Below are positions 37,401 to 46,215 of a stretch of 64,000 nucleotides of DNA, piece after piece. Numbering within the stretch: the first letter of the stretch is position 1; each line of letters begins with the position of its first letter. The position numbers and the translations under genes are program-made. This DNA comes from Patiria pectinifera (taxonomy: Eukaryota > Echinodermata > Asteroidea > Valvatida > Asterinidae): the NCBI GenBank assembly GCA_029964075.1, contig CM057140.1, forward strand, positions 10,620,643 to 10,684,642. The letters are read 5' to 3'. The notes under the pieces are model-generated. The model had not been told where the DNA came from and did not search any database. It saw only the letters and a list, made by a program, of their open reading frames with translations.

Positions 37401-40400
37401 CCACTTTGAAAATTCTTCCCTTCTGTTACATGTATACATATCTATTTTGTACTAACCCCCTCAACCCAGTGTTACCAAATTCCTGCATCCTTTCTTGCGA
37501 CCCCCTCAAAGTTTTGTTAAATTCTTTTAATTCCAATAGTCTTAAAGAACCATTAACGTAACATTGTTTCAGTAACTTGTACACAGGGTGCTGGTGATGA
37601 TTAACTAACACTCTTGGCTGACTGCATTTAATAATCACTTTTGACTTTGTTTCATTTTCTAAAGAAACACAGTAAGGAAGATGTAGTTGAACTAAAAATA
37701 TTTAGAAAGTTCGTTTTGATTACTCAACTAGTTTTGTTGACTTACATGTACATTTACTACCATAACAAAGTAATAGACACTAGTAGCACAACATGTTGCC
37801 TCGCTGCATAAAAAACCACATACATGTTAGTATTAAATATGTTAAGTTTGCTTACTTCCATTCCGAAGAGTGTCCTTCACTTTTTAAAATGCATGGTTTG
37901 AATTAGATGTTTTGCAAGCAATTAAATTCTTGTACATACCGAATTTTCAAGTCATGAACTAAACACAAAAGTAGAAAGCAGTAGCCTAAATGTAGATCAT
38001 CATCACACCGTCAGATCTTGCATCTAGCTTTTGTTTTCATTTCAAGTAGTTTGATCTTTTAGATTTGATTCTATAGGCCTAAAAGCCAACACACTAAAAG
38101 CTAACAAACATGTATATGCATGTGATGAGACTTAACCTTAGTTCATTGTAACAGATTCCAACCCTCCACCCTTTTCCATTTACAGTGGAATGTCGCTATA
38201 CCGAACACCGCTATACCGAACATTTGCTATACTGAACACTAATCCTTGGCTCCCATATTTTGTGTACAAAACGCGATCGAACATTGTTGCTGCAAAATGT
38301 TACCAGAAGAGTGACAAAGTGGCTATTATTTGCCCAAGAAATAAAGGGGAAAGCCACCCGTTGCTGTAGGCAGTAAGCTAAACAACTGTGTAATTACATG
38401 ATTCAATAGTCACTCATGTTCAAAGTCGTCTACTACTGGGTTACAATGGTCAAAAGAGGGCGCCACTAATATGCGAAAAATCACAAGCTGGTAAGTATCG
38501 GCTTAAATTGCTATGCTGAACAATCGCTACAACGAACAATTTCTGTGGATCCCGTGATGTTCGTTATAGCGATGTTCCACTGTAATACTATTTCTGCTAA
38601 CCTTTGCATTATGTAGTTACCGGTAATATCACTCATATTAATTGTCACAATAATTTTGGTATAACAGTCATCTTAGGGCTCATGCAAATTATAACAGTCA
38701 TCTTAGGGCTCATGCAAATTTTTCCTTCAGTTTTCATAACACCTCATGCTTTGAAGCACTACTCGTTTTGTCCTCTGCAAAAGGTGTGCATTGTCTTCCT
38801 TTATGTATTTGAAAGTGATTCTTGGCTTATTCTTAATTCCGTTTGCATTGAAGAGTGGTTTAACCTTTTTCATTTCTAGTTGAATTACCGCCTGGTGGCT
38901 GCACATTCATACCAGGTAAAGACAACTCCCAGTGTTCTTTCCGTAGACAACTAACAGCCAGAGAAACAACTAAACGAATAAACCAAACCAACAAACCCCA
39001 ACTCAATCGACTAACTCTCACGCACCACTCGGCCAAGGTGGAGTGTATTTGTCCAACCTGTTTATGTAATGTGTGTTTTATTGTACGCAGCCTCGCCGAG
39101 ACAAATGATCCCGCCGGGTACCGCTCTCATCCCGCAACCCCTGAGGTCACCGACGCCAGCCGCCAACCCCCAGCTCATCGCGCACCCCTCGGCTGCGCTC
39201 TTCCCTCGGATGGCAAGCGGCCAGACCATCCTTGCCAACGGCATGGCCCCGCCCATGGTGTCTACAGCAGATGGGACCAGTATTATGTTCTCTCCTTACG
39301 AGCACTACCCCTACGCCATGACACCCACCATGCTTGACTACCCTCCTACGCCTTCCGAGGGTACCATTGGTATGTCTTGTATCGGTGTGCATTGATCTCG
39401 CGCTTCACAATTGATCATGCAGCCGATGTGTCTCTGTGATCTGGACTTAGACAGTCACTTGTATTTTTCCTAAAAGACATTGTCCTGCACACCAAACTCT
39501 TGCTTGTACCAAAAATTGGACATTTATTCTATTTATTAAAGTTTTTGCGAAAAATCCCTTGTAAGAAAGTGAACGCTTGACTTAAAATTGCTACAAATGG
39601 AGAAAAAAAACCTCTTTCACTGAATGAAGTCAGTTTTTAAATTAAATGAAATTAATCTGAATACATGAGTGACATACATTTTTCTCTAATTTTGAATTTT
39701 TATTTTACAGTTGGACAAATTTGAGTTTTGAGAAACTCATAGCAAAGTTATAGTAGCCAAAGAGTTAAGATAAAAATACCAAAAAGTATTTCGTTTATTT
39801 TCCAGACAATTAGAATAGTAAGCACATTAAACAAAGAAAAAAACTCAAAGCACCTTGGTTTCGAAAACAAGAAATAAGGAAAGATGACAACTCAGGAATG
39901 TCTAAAGAAAAAAATCACTGATTATTTGATCCAAAAGTCCCTAATCGGAAAAACGGTTTCTTTGAGTTTCTTCAAGTTACAAATCTCAAAAAAAAAAAAA
40001 AAATTGGGGGAAAATAACAGTTGCACAACTCCGTGACTCTATTCCTTGATACTAATTGTGTAGTTGGACGATACAAAACCTCTTTGGAAATGGCATTTTG
40101 TTTTAATCGTGGTGCACTGCCAGTAAAGATCAATAACTCCAATCATGAATTAACCTCATAACACCCTACATTTGTAATAGTGAATTTGTTTTTGTATGTT
40201 AATTTGGCCGCATTGACCAAAAAAACTGCGTAGTCTCACTAATTATTGAACCACTCATACTTTTTTCTGCAGCTCATCGTCTGGAGAGTGCTATTGTAGC
40301 CAATGATTATATTAACTTGCCTTAACTTATTACATCACCTTGAAAAAGACAAAAGGAAAGAGTTTTTATCTTGAAAACTATCCAAAAAGCAAAGTAGTTT

Positions 40401-42124
40401 TTGCTGTAGATGCTCGACTGGAACCCAGAAAAGAAATATTTTAACACATGCAAACGAACATGTTCATTAATGTCATCACAATAATGATAACATTTTTCAA
40501 TTCACGTTTTTGTTCGCTCAGAAAGAAACTTCTGCCAATGGCTTCAGTTAAACCAAAAACCAAATAAAATAATTTTGTTTTTCATCCTGCCATTTCAACA
40601 TTTAAAAAAAAAATTCCCAGCAAATTACTGTAGGAAGAATTCAGAGGTGTGCAGTGACTTTCGTACTGATATGTCGCACTCGGTTATATCTTGCATTGAT
40701 TCATAATAGTGTAGTTTCACTTGCATATACGTGTAAATCAAGTTGGCTCTTTGTTTCTGTCACATGACTGTCACATTGGATATGTTTGGCACCACAGAAG
40801 AAGTGATACTGATTGCTTTTGTCTTACAAAACTTGTAAAACTCGCACTTGAAATGTCTGTAGTCTCTTGAAGATCTGCAGAGAAAAAAACCCAACATGTT
40901 TAGTGACAGAAACAAAAAGCCTTCGTGATTTAGGAGACATGAAAGGTTTTTTGTCACACTAAAAAAAGAAAATAATTTCCACAATTTCAGCTAATACTGA
41001 ACCACTTCTGGTCAACATAGTGTGGAGGTGTTTTTTTTTTAATTCTTCAATTCCATGGCACGTTTGTAATTTTTTGTAACAATTCCACCTCTCGTGTTTC
41101 TTACGTGGTTGCTTCTCTTTTTATGGAACAGCATGATAATCTTTTTTTGCAAATCTGCCTTTCTTAAGCGTGACCAGAAATCTTGCATGTCTCCTTTTGT
41201 GATTACGCAGCTTGAATTTCTGGCCCCATTTGTTTCTTGGAAACTACATCAGATGTTTTTGATGTTCATCTCCTTTTTGCGACTGAATCTTTGCAGTTGC
41301 CAGTTGCCTTAATTTTTCCCTCCTTACCCAATGCCGATCCTGTCTCCTCCCTCGACATCATCTACTTCAACCTTCAACCATTGAAAAAATTCTCTCTCTA
41401 TTATTTCCTAAAATGTTTTCTAAATCCCCTTCTTCACATGTATTCCACATCTCCTTTCTCAATTCTTCTTCCTTCACCCACAATTCACCGACCTTGGTCC
41501 GTCATTTTTGTGTCAAAACTTTTCAAAATCTTTATCGCGTGTGTTTGAAAATTAGTTCGCTGCATTAAGCATTGTCATATTTGCAAACTAAAAGTTGAAC
41601 ATCAATAGATCTCATGCACATGTGTCTGAAATTCCAAAAGCCAGCTTCACAGCGTATCTGCTGAAAAGCTTGCTTTTGAAATTATCAATATCTGTTCAGT
41701 GGTTGGAATAGAATGTTCATTTCGAATGTTCTACCAACTTACGTTTTTAAGGGCTGTGGAATACATTGAGTAGAGCACAAACTTTTTTGGAAAAAATATC
41801 TTTGCATTGATGCTTTAATCGCCACTTCCTCCTGCTCTTCAGAGCCTCAGCCTCTCTGTTGACTTCCTTGACCTCCCCTTACAAACTCTCTGGAAACCTC
41901 TGATCCCACTTCTGCCACCAAAACCTCTGATCCCACTTCTGCCACCAAAACCTCCCAAATGATGATAACCAACCAACCACATTGACTATTTTACTTGTGC
42001 ATGTATGTGTTTGTGGCTAACCTGCTTGGACACGTTTGTATACGCATCAGGTGCTGTACCCAAATTACGGAGAGCAATCAGGGAACACCCTTACCAGAGG
42101 GTCCTTGATTCACGAGGTAATTAG
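10323..42124 (+). CDS. QKI: Quaking/HOW-type STAR RNA-binding protein, 5' incomplete, spliced
   Basis: Seven exons join in one frame: 10323-10453, 23219-23335, 25890-26033, 36780-36897, 38880-38915, 39091-39369 and 42051-42124. All introns are GT-AG. The product shows 298 residues: end of QUA1 (1-15), maxi-KH (about 30-130, GPRG loop at 52-55), QUA2 (131-155, core [18 protein letters not shown]), a Pro/Ala/Met-rich linker, the SPYEHYPY patch and the tail [14 protein letters not shown]. Family members bind ACUAAY-type sites and control splicing, export, stability and translation of mRNA, often in muscle and glia. QUA2 and REHPYQR resemble Drosophila HOW; the final Gly-Asn also ends mammalian QKI-5. 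The start codon and about 50 N-terminal residues must lie upstream of the window. Family assignment is very secure; the terminal exon choice is less so. Confidence 0.95.
10770..11110. promoter_or_regulatory. CpG-rich non-coding patch 300 bp after exon a
   Basis: CpG density is visibly higher than in the flanking AT-rich intron (gacgccgatgatcacgacgg, ttccggccgcgttctccg). No splice-compatible coding frame. Possible enhancer. Confidence 0.35.
11542..11686. mobile_element. nested-hairpin inverted-repeat element
   Basis: The outer arms AACATGGTTT...GGGTGGATAGTC pair with GACTATCCACCC...AAACCATGTT. Between them are two further hairpins, each built from TAGCTCCCCTC and GAGGGGAGCTA, so the same 11-mer occurs four times in alternating orientation. 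This looks like a MITE or a transposon terminus. Confidence 0.75.
11695..11916 (-). pseudogene. possible fragment of Crypton/QRICH1-like (DUF3504-associated) protein
   Basis: A 73-residue open frame contains [20 protein letters not shown] then STKN. This resembles the N-terminal motif (F-x-x-L-x-D-x-E-L-x-x-[IL]-x-x-x-K-D-[AS]-x-x-T-K) found before DUF3504 domains of Crypton-derived proteins in animals. Similarity stops soon afterwards. A donor-like gag|gtatag follows at its end, so it may be a first exon or a decayed piece. It lies eight bases from the hairpin element. This is from memory of the motif only. Confidence 0.35.
12900..13180. promoter_or_regulatory. CpG-rich non-coding patch with TAATTA sites
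   Basis: Contains ggttaattaagccc, catatacgcggcgtatta, ccccgccggcaac and gtcggcggggtgg. The mix of homeobox-type and GC-rich words in an otherwise AT-rich intron is what enhancers often show; no direct proof. Confidence 0.35.
13420..13663. mobile_element. MITE with GATGCGATCAAGCT inverted ends
   Basis: The left end GATGCGATCAAGCTAAATGA and right end (reverse complement GATGCGATCAAGCTACATGA) match over more than 30 bp with few differences. TA flanks both sides, fitting a Tc1/mariner-type target duplication. 244 bp, no coding frame. Confidence 0.75.
13764..14075. mobile_element. GCTTAGCA-rich dispersed element, copy 1
   Basis: The ends are caggccaatctcaatgag and, inverted, caggacccattttcatga, imperfect inverted repeats. 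The interior repeats ttgcttagc and tagcaca words. Similar words occur at 25603-25783, ending gaaattgggccc, and around 53450. Confidence 0.55.
14827..15261. mobile_element. hAT-like non-autonomous transposon, 435 bp
   Basis: The ends TAGAGCTGTCC and AAGGGCTGTCC (inverted) are flanked on both sides by the identical 8-mer ATTCAGAT (14819-14826 and 15262-15269). An 8-bp duplication is characteristic of the hAT superfamily. The interior is AT-rich with TTCGAATA/ATTCGA words and no transposase. Confidence 0.85.
16311..16885. mobile_element. hAT-like non-autonomous transposon, 575 bp
   Basis: The ends TAAGCACCGTTGATAT and, inverted, TAAGCACTGTCGATAT match at 14 of 16 positions. The 8-mer CAGACCTG flanks both sides (16303-16310 and 16886-16893). 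The subterminal parts are rich in ATCGATA words. No transposase frame was recognised. Confidence 0.85.
17480..17650. mobile_element. TTCATAC palindromic repeat family, copy 1
   Basis: Inverted ends GGTTCATAC / GTATGAACC. The interior includes 'gaatttgacgtcatgaaac', 'gctgtgaaattc' and 'aattcgcagcgcgaatac'. Related copies are at 32773 and 46216. Confidence 0.7.
17977..18021. repeat. perfect-length hairpin, 21-bp arms
   Basis: gcacacgtccactcatatta pairs with its inverted copy across a three-base loop, one mismatch. Confidence 0.9.
18835..19083. mobile_element. interspersed repeat with CCTCCGCCAAGG inverted ends
   Basis: Left CCTCCGCCAAGG (18847-18858) pairs with right CCTTGGCTGAGG (19065-19076). 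The interior carries 'ccgtccataactttttgagttatc' followed by an acaaacaaac run. I know this layout as a very widespread repeat in marine animals. It is truncated or diverged relative to that type. Confidence 0.65.
19538..19577. repeat. 20-bp tandem duplication
   Basis: tatcaaaaacaaagttccac occurs twice in a row. Confidence 0.9.
22390..22870. promoter_or_regulatory. CpG-rich non-coding patch upstream of exon b
   Basis: A 480-bp segment, clearly CpG-rich (ggggacgatccgggcgaaaa, gccgccggccgttaaac), about 350 bp before exon b. A 125-codon frame on + and an 82-codon frame on - overlap it, but neither resembles a protein family. Confidence 0.35.
23219..23335 (+). CDS. QKI: QKI exon b: KH core with GPRG loop
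   Basis: The exon has 39 codons, phase 0 at both ends, with acceptor tttctacag and donor aag|gtaaca. It starts [20 protein letters not shown] and ends [10 protein letters not shown], the most conserved part of STAR KH domains, including the RNA-contacting GPRG loop. Met after GPRG is as in HOW; vertebrate QKI has Leu. Confidence 0.97.
23820..24140. promoter_or_regulatory. CpG-rich non-coding patch after exon b
   Basis: Words such as tcgctcactcgcgggacccg and acgctggccccggcc mark this against the AT-rich flanks. No coding frame recognised. Confidence 0.3.
24971..25056. repeat. 43-bp tandem duplication
   Basis: 'gtttgaaagtgtatagtttc' at 24971 recurs as 'gtttgaaagtgtatggtttc' at 25014, with the following taagatcaaa and ccccatgt. 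Confidence 0.85.
25538..25596. repeat. hairpin, 28-bp arms
   Basis: gccaccattttagtcatgtt...ccctgtat pairs with atacaggg...aacatgactgaaatggtggc across tgg, with a single mismatch. Confidence 0.9.
25603..25783. mobile_element. GCTTAGCA-rich dispersed element, copy 2 (partial)
   Basis: Interior words tagcacaaaaa and ttgcttagcaaaat and the right end cctgaaattgggccc resemble the 13764-14075 element. The left limit is unclear because it touches the hairpin at 25538-25596. Confidence 0.4.
25890..26033 (+). CDS. QKI: QKI exon c: C-terminal half of KH
   Basis: The exon has 48 codons, phase 0 at both ends. The acceptor is ctggaag|GAG with a modest pyrimidine tract; the donor is acg|gtaagtg. It encodes [20 protein letters not shown] and then [18 protein letters not shown] to KKLLVPT. 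The exon is GC- and CpG-richer than the flanking intron. The segment usually read as NRGKPNW in Quaking/HOW is NKDKHNW here. Confidence 0.95.
26105..26381 (+). mobile_element. tRNA-derived SINE
   Basis: The B box GGTTCGAATCC is perfect (26159-26169), preceded by an A-box-like ggactagtgg. It is followed by 'gtccttgggcaaggcactt' and 'ctctccacccaggagta', a body known from many marine-animal SINEs, and by a short ACTTT repeat tail. Confidence 0.8.
26383..26555 (-). mobile_element. tRNA-derived SINE, opposite orientation
   Basis: On the - strand, ATAGCTCAGTTGGTA gives an A box and GCAGGTTCAAATC a B box, spaced as in tRNA genes. A 'ttctttgttcaac' tail follows. It abuts the previous SINE tail to tail. 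Confidence 0.75.
29182..29289. repeat. 36-bp tandem repeat, three units
   Basis: Units start at 29182, 29218 and 29254. The last two are identical; the first is diverged. The core phrase is cttttggccagggagatt. Confidence 0.9.
31730..31815. repeat. dispersed repeat, copy A
   Basis: Shares about 85 bp, in the same orientation, with 35281-35370: 'acccatcctggcaa', 'ttccaacaccataat', 'ggaaactgcacacacat', 'gccaacccaatgta'. Confidence 0.7.
32773..32936. mobile_element. TTCATAC palindromic repeat family, copy 2
   Basis: Shares with the 17480 copy 'gaatttgacgtc', 'ctgtgaaattcg', 'tgttcaacttt' and 'aattcgcagcgcaaatactt' in the same order. The right end is decayed. Confidence 0.65.
33035..33145. repeat. 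ACATGT hexanucleotide runs
   Basis: Repeated palindromic tacatgta words, with the longest pure run (tacatg)n at 33123-33142. Confidence 0.85.
35281..35370. repeat. dispersed repeat, copy B
   Basis: Closely similar to 31730-31815, differing by small substitutions and indels. Both copies are in the same QKI intron. Confidence 0.7.
36780..36897 (+). CDS. QKI: QKI exon d: QUA2
   Basis: The acceptor is tgtctttag|GCG and the donor is ctca|gtaagtg. The exon encodes [18 protein letters not shown] and [20 protein letters not shown]. The first block is the QUA2 motif, which extends the RNA contact surface of KH to read the ACUAA core. It leaves in phase 1, as do all later exons. Confidence 0.95.
38183..38582. 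mobile_element. pogo/Tigger-like MITE, 400 bp
   Basis: CAGTGGAATGTCGCTATACC at the left and, inverted, CAGTGGAACATCGCTATAAC at the right, with TA duplicated on both sides (38181-38182, 38583-38584). CAGTGGAAC...CGATATAACGAA-type ends are typical of the Tc1/mariner Tigger group. No transposase is present. Confidence 0.85.
38661..38720. repeat. 30-bp perfect tandem duplication
   Basis: The unit ataacagtcatcttagggct plus catgcaaatt occurs twice without change, 160 bp before exon e. It contains an octamer-like atgcaaat in each copy. Confidence 0.9.
38880..38915 (+). CDS. QKI: QKI exon e: 36-nt linker exon
   Basis: This 36-nt exon has acceptor catttctag and donor ccag|gtaaag. Read in phase 1 it encodes about twelve residues, [12 protein letters not shown]. 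Its length is a multiple of three and both ends are phase 1, so it can be skipped without shifting frame. It is only 175 nt from the next exon. I did not recognise the peptide; support is from splice signals and phase. Confidence 0.75.
38916..39090 (+). other. QKI short intron e/f (175 nt) with two ACTAAC motifs
   Basis: This is by far the shortest intron. It contains ACTAAC at 38950-38955 and 39010-39015. ACUAAY is the core bound by Quaking/HOW proteins and also resembles a branch-point consensus. The second hit lies about 75 nt from the acceptor, rather far for a branch point. Confidence 0.6.
39091..39369 (+). CDS. QKI: QKI exon f: proline-rich region
   Basis: The acceptor is ttgtacgcag and the donor is attg|gtatgt, phase 1 to phase 1. 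The exon encodes a Pro/Ala/Met-rich low-complexity segment starting [20 protein letters not shown] and ending [18 protein letters not shown]. The block [10 protein letters not shown] matches the TPYEYPYTLAP block before the variable tail of vertebrate QKI, which fixes the position of the isoform branch point. CpG and GC are clearly above the flanks. A donor 9 bases earlier (gagg|gtacc) is possible but fits the family less well. Confidence 0.93.
39370..39395 (+). other. possible intron-retention tail of QKI (8-residue alternative C-terminus)
   Basis: If the exon f donor is not used, the frame continues GMSCIGVH and stops at 39393-39395. Mammalian QKI-6 also ends at this branch point with an eight-residue tail starting Gly-Met (GMAFPTKG), without the nuclear signal. 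The similarity is short and may be chance. If real, it would give a cytoplasmic-type isoform. Confidence 0.3.
40273..40325 (+). other. candidate alternative terminal exon of QKI
   Basis: A strong acceptor (tacttttttctgcag) is followed, in the phase left by exon f, by [17 protein letters not shown] and TAA. It could replace exon g and give an isoform lacking the nuclear signal. The evidence is only an acceptor and compatible phase. Confidence 0.28.
41897..41950. repeat. 27-bp perfect tandem duplication
   Basis: The unit begins cctctgatcccacttctgcc and occurs twice, then a third copy begins and decays. It is pyrimidine-rich, 100 bp before exon g. Confidence 0.9.
42051..42124 (+). CDS. QKI: QKI exon g: QKI-5/HOW(L)-like terminal coding exon with nuclear signal
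   Basis: The acceptor is tacgcatcag. Continuing in phase 1 it reads [20 protein letters not shown] then RGN and TAG. REHPYQR corresponds to RVHPYQR, the nuclear localisation signal of mammalian QKI-5, and is identical to the HOW segment. This isoform should therefore be nuclear. A donor-like gag|gtaatt sits at 42116/42117, just before the stop, so the exon might instead be spliced onward to 45990. Read-through to the stop gives a Gly-Asn end as in QKI-5, which I prefer. Confidence 0.85.
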
Positions 42125-43590
42125 ACACATTTTCTCACTCTTTTAACTCTTGTTTATTGCATCTGTTCCTCACTTTTTTTGCCATATTTTTGGTGACCTG
42201 TTTGGCTTGTGTTTTTTTTTCTATCTTCTGTCTGGCGATGGTTGCAATATGCATTTTCTCATACTGAGCACAGAGTTCCAACATTGAAATGTTTTTGAGA
42301 CGAGTGTTTGGTTTTTATCATGGTACATATGAAATAACGCCTGTTTAATATTAACTTTAACATCCAATCTGTTGATACTAAACTAAGAAATTTTGCTGGT
42401 CGCTATATTTTTTTTTCTTCAGATTGCACAGCTCCATCAATAACAAATATCACCCAACGTCAATTTGTAGAACTAATCTCTTTTTTTTAGCCCTTGATTA
42501 TTAAACATTAATTCTTGAAAGTTTTCACGAGAAGTGTTCCAAAATGTAGATGCCATGTACCTATACTAATTTCACCCAAAATTTCGTTGTGCAATTGTCC
42601 AAATTGATTTGGAAAGAAAATTTCATTGCCGGTGAAAGAACTGCTCATTTAAATGACAGTGCTTGCACAGTTATCTTTCAATACTTCCTGAGAGGTTGAA
42701 GGAATTATATTGCTTGAAAACTTTTGGATTGGATAAACTTAAAAAATGGAACCTTAAGTTAGTAAACATAAGGAATAACGAAACAAGCTGTTAAAGAACA
42801 TGCTGAAATTTGAATGATAAATACAGTGTTTTCAAACTGATTATTAGTACATCAGGACCGCCCATGAAAGTTACCATCGATTAAATGCTTCTTGCCGTGT
42901 TAATTAAGGAAAACCATTTCGCGTCGAAAAAAGAAAGAAAGAATAAAATGTCCAACTAGCCAGTGCAGCAATTTGGTCAGATATCATAAATGTAAGATCT
43001 TCTAAACCCCGAAAGTGATGAACTTTTCTGCTTATTGTATTCATTTGTTGCCAAGTTATTACAGGTTGGTTAAAGAACATGTACCGATATGTACCTTTGT
43101 TTTGTAAAATCTACTTCGCAAACAGACGTGTACCATTGAGACAAATTAATTTTTTTATAATGGAAACAAAAGACATTTTACTGTTAGAAATCTGTGCTCA
43201 TTATGGAATGTTTGAACGAGGTAAGGTCAGGGGGAGGCTCATAACTTACCAAAAAGAGGTTTTATCGACAAAAAACATTTCTTGAAATGTACGTTCTTAG
43301 CCTGGTTTAGCATCATAGGTAAGTAGTAAACCAACTCTAACTCCCAATTTTAATGACGAATATTTCTGAACCGAGAAAAAAATAATTCCAGTGTGCAGAA
43401 ACCCGACAGCACATTCCTGCAAGGGCCGTCAAATCCCATGTTGAGAAAAAGTGTTTGGGCTCTACTTTCCTGAATCCTACAAAATCCTACAAAACCTGTT
43501 GGACTTTGAAGGATGATCTTGAAGGGTTTAAGCCACCCTCCTGACCTCACCTCTGTGCTTATTTCATGACAAATGTTTCTTTTTTTGCAG

Positions 43591-43832
43591 CTGAGTGCAA
43601 TTTTGTGCGTTTGAATTGCGAGAGAGGGAGAACGTTTATATTAAGTGGGGTCAGAGCACAAACATATAAGCCAGAACTATTCAGTGTAGTCCCACAGCAT
43701 TCATCAATAATATTGTACTGTCAGATATCTAGCAACTTTCTCATAAATTTTCAACAACAAAAAGGAAAAGAAAAGCATGCGCCGCAATATAAATTAAGAA
43801 AAAACAGTGGTACTTCAGATTGTAAAAGCTAG
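43591..43832 (+). other. candidate alternative terminal exon of QKI, 80-residue tail
   Basis: Acceptor tttctttttttgcag is followed by a phase-1-compatible frame of about 80 residues starting AECNFVRLNCERGRTF and ending in TAG. The peptide is not recognised and the area is AT-rich. It may be a cryptic acceptor in the 3' region. Confidence 0.18.
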
Positions 43833-45989
43833 AAAAGTAGCACCGGTTTCTATAACATTTCAGTTGTACAAGTCCTGATCTGGTCAGGCATTACAATTTT
43901 GACTTTAGCCTTCAAATTTGAATTATCTTTCTCGAAAACGGCAGGGCATAGCCAACTTATTTCACTGAATGCTGGGGGAAAAACTCTGAATCCCTGATCT
44001 GGTTGAATCCATGTGTGCTTTTATTGAAACCTTTTGGGGTTTTTTCCGTCCAAAGAAATGTGCTCTTACCCCTTTCTTACTCTCTGACATTGTTTATTTT
44101 TTCCTCCGTTTTTGAATTTGAATTGATGTTTAAGTTTTTAAGGACAAAGCTTTGCAATGTATTTTTTTGTTTGTTTTTAAATTGGAGATCATATATTGGT
44201 ATTTTGGTGGTTGATATTTTTTAGTTATAAGCGGTAGGGTTTTATATTATGAATTATGGTTATTATAAAGAGACACAATTTGTAGAACAGATATATATAT
44301 TGTTATGGTAAGATATGGTATTTTGTAGTATCCCAGGGTGTGCTGTAAACTTTATTTTGGTGGGAAAGAGGTATTGAATTTTCATGGCTAGGCCATAGTA
44401 TTTTGTATATAAATTATTTAGCATTATATTTTGCATTGGTATAAGTTTCAGAATTTCATATGACAAGTTCTGAGACAACAAAAAATGGTGTCCCCCCTTT
44501 TTTTCTTGAGGGGAAGTGTGGAGCAATAGGAAACTGCAAGATTTTCATAAAACGGATCCTCCTTCTGTATATATCTTAGGCGTTCAAGTGTAGTAGTCTT
44601 TCGTACATTATGTTGAACTGGATTTTTTTTTTATAATGGTTAGATCGGTCACAATGCAGGTTAAATAATCACATTGAATGCATACCTATGCTTTATAAGA
44701 ATAAAAACAAGGATATTGACAAAACTAACTCGTGAAAGTTTCAGCTCAATAAGTACTTTAAAACAAGAAATGAAAATATGTAAAGTGATCAGATGAAAAA
44801 ACAAAATTCTGTCTTTCTCTGGTTGGAGTCGCCTGGTAGAACTAAAAATGGGTGATTTCCAATCGCACTGCCTTTACCTAAACAAAACGTTGGATATTTT
44901 CAGTCTTTGGAGAGTCTCTCATGGAGTTTTCTAAACTTCATACGGTACTCTCAAACAGTGCAATCACTTTCAAACTTTGTAGCTAATTAATGCATTGACT
45001 TTGTTCAAAGTAGAATAGAAATGCTCACTGATGCCTCAGTTTCATAAATGGGTTTGTAAACCTAAAACACAGAATTAAAATCATAATTTTTATATCCTGG
45101 TCACGGGTGGTTTTGTCAATCCCAAAAGCGGGATAAAAGAGTTACTCTGCCTCACAACATTTTGCTAAAAAAAAGAAGAAGCCATGTCGTAAATGTAAGT
45201 GTGTTAAAGAGAATCTAGGCGACGGAAAGATTTCAAACAAGTTGGAATTGTGTCCTCTCTGTGCTTTTAATTATCATGGTTGCTATGGAAACCTGGCTCA
45301 ATTGCATAAGTGCTAAGTAGACTACCAACTGCAATGTATATTTAGTTGCTACGGTAATTATAGAACAAGCCGCAAATGATGTTTTGATTGCAGTTATGAA
45401 TGGTAACCAATATTGTTGCAAAAGAAGCTTGTTTTTATTGCGCTTAGCAGAATCAGTTGTTACATGTAGACGTTTTATGAAATTTATTCACACAAGATTG
45501 TGCAGGCCTACTTAATCAAGAATCTTGACACAGTTGTAGGGGACCATTCCATGCAACAATTAAACAGCAATTCTCTTTGACGTAACCATGGAAATCCGGG
45601 GAAAAAAGACAAATTGACGAAATTGGTTGCGGGATATCAGTTCCTAATCCTCAGTTTTACTTAGTATTTAAGAATTTGGAATCCTCTGGTTCTTGCATAC
45701 ATATCCACTCTACATGTACATTCATGCAAATGACGTCATGAGCAAAGGGAATTGTAGTCTGCGTATGTAACTGTTTACATAATTAATAGCTCTAGACATA
45801 CATGTATTAGTACAAAGCAAATGAATGAAGACAAATGTGAACTAACACTGTTACAGCCGATGCGCTTTCCTAACCAAATCAAATGAAAAACCGGTGACTT
45901 TTGGCTTAACCTGTGGTTTATTTTTCTCTTTTTCCTTCTCTTTCCTCTTCTCACCGCGCGTGCGTGTGTCTTTGGCTTCTCTCACGCAG

Positions 45990-46048
45990 ACCTTTCCAGC
46001 ATGGTTATGGGAGCGACTCTGCCCCTTCCCAACCCCCTGATGTCATGA
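45990..46048 (+). other. candidate alternative terminal exon of QKI
   Basis: A very strong pyrimidine tract over about 70 bases ends in ctcacgcag. In phase 1 it reads DLSSMVMGATLPLPNPLMS and TGA. A second frame in the same exon stays open further (PFQHGYGSDSAPSQPPDVMN onward) to a donor-like catg|gtacag at 46066, but no phase-2 donor was found upstream for it. The exon body is GC-richer than the flanks. Splicing from exon g (42116) or exon f (39369) would both fit the 19-residue tail. Confidence 0.4.
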
Positions 46049-46215
46049 ATCTCATGATAGACCATGGTACAGTACTGCCTTAATATTTGATCATTTTTTG
46101 TTGTTGTATACACAATATATCTAACTGTTAAAATTATAATCATCCATTGACCAATCGCAGGCGCCTTCAAAAGATTGATTTTTGCTCAATATCTTGAACG
46201 CATTTGTTTACAATC

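Larger units (their letters stand above)
36898..38879 (+). other. QKI intron between exons d and e (2.0 kb)
   Basis: Holds AATCC-type repeat fragments (36985-37205), a pogo/Tigger-like MITE (38183-38582) and a perfect 30-bp tandem duplication (38661-38720). Confidence 0.85.
39370..42050 (+). other. QKI intron between exons f and g (2.7 kb)
   Basis: AT-rich. Contains a candidate alternative exon at 40273, a 27-bp tandem duplication at 41897-41950 and an acceptor at 41843 followed by a six-residue frame. Otherwise nothing recognised. Confidence 0.7.

Noticed and set aside
41843..41862. acceptor followed by six-residue phase-1 tail EPQPLC
   Set aside because: Such a short frame after an acceptor is expected often by chance in pyrimidine-rich DNA.
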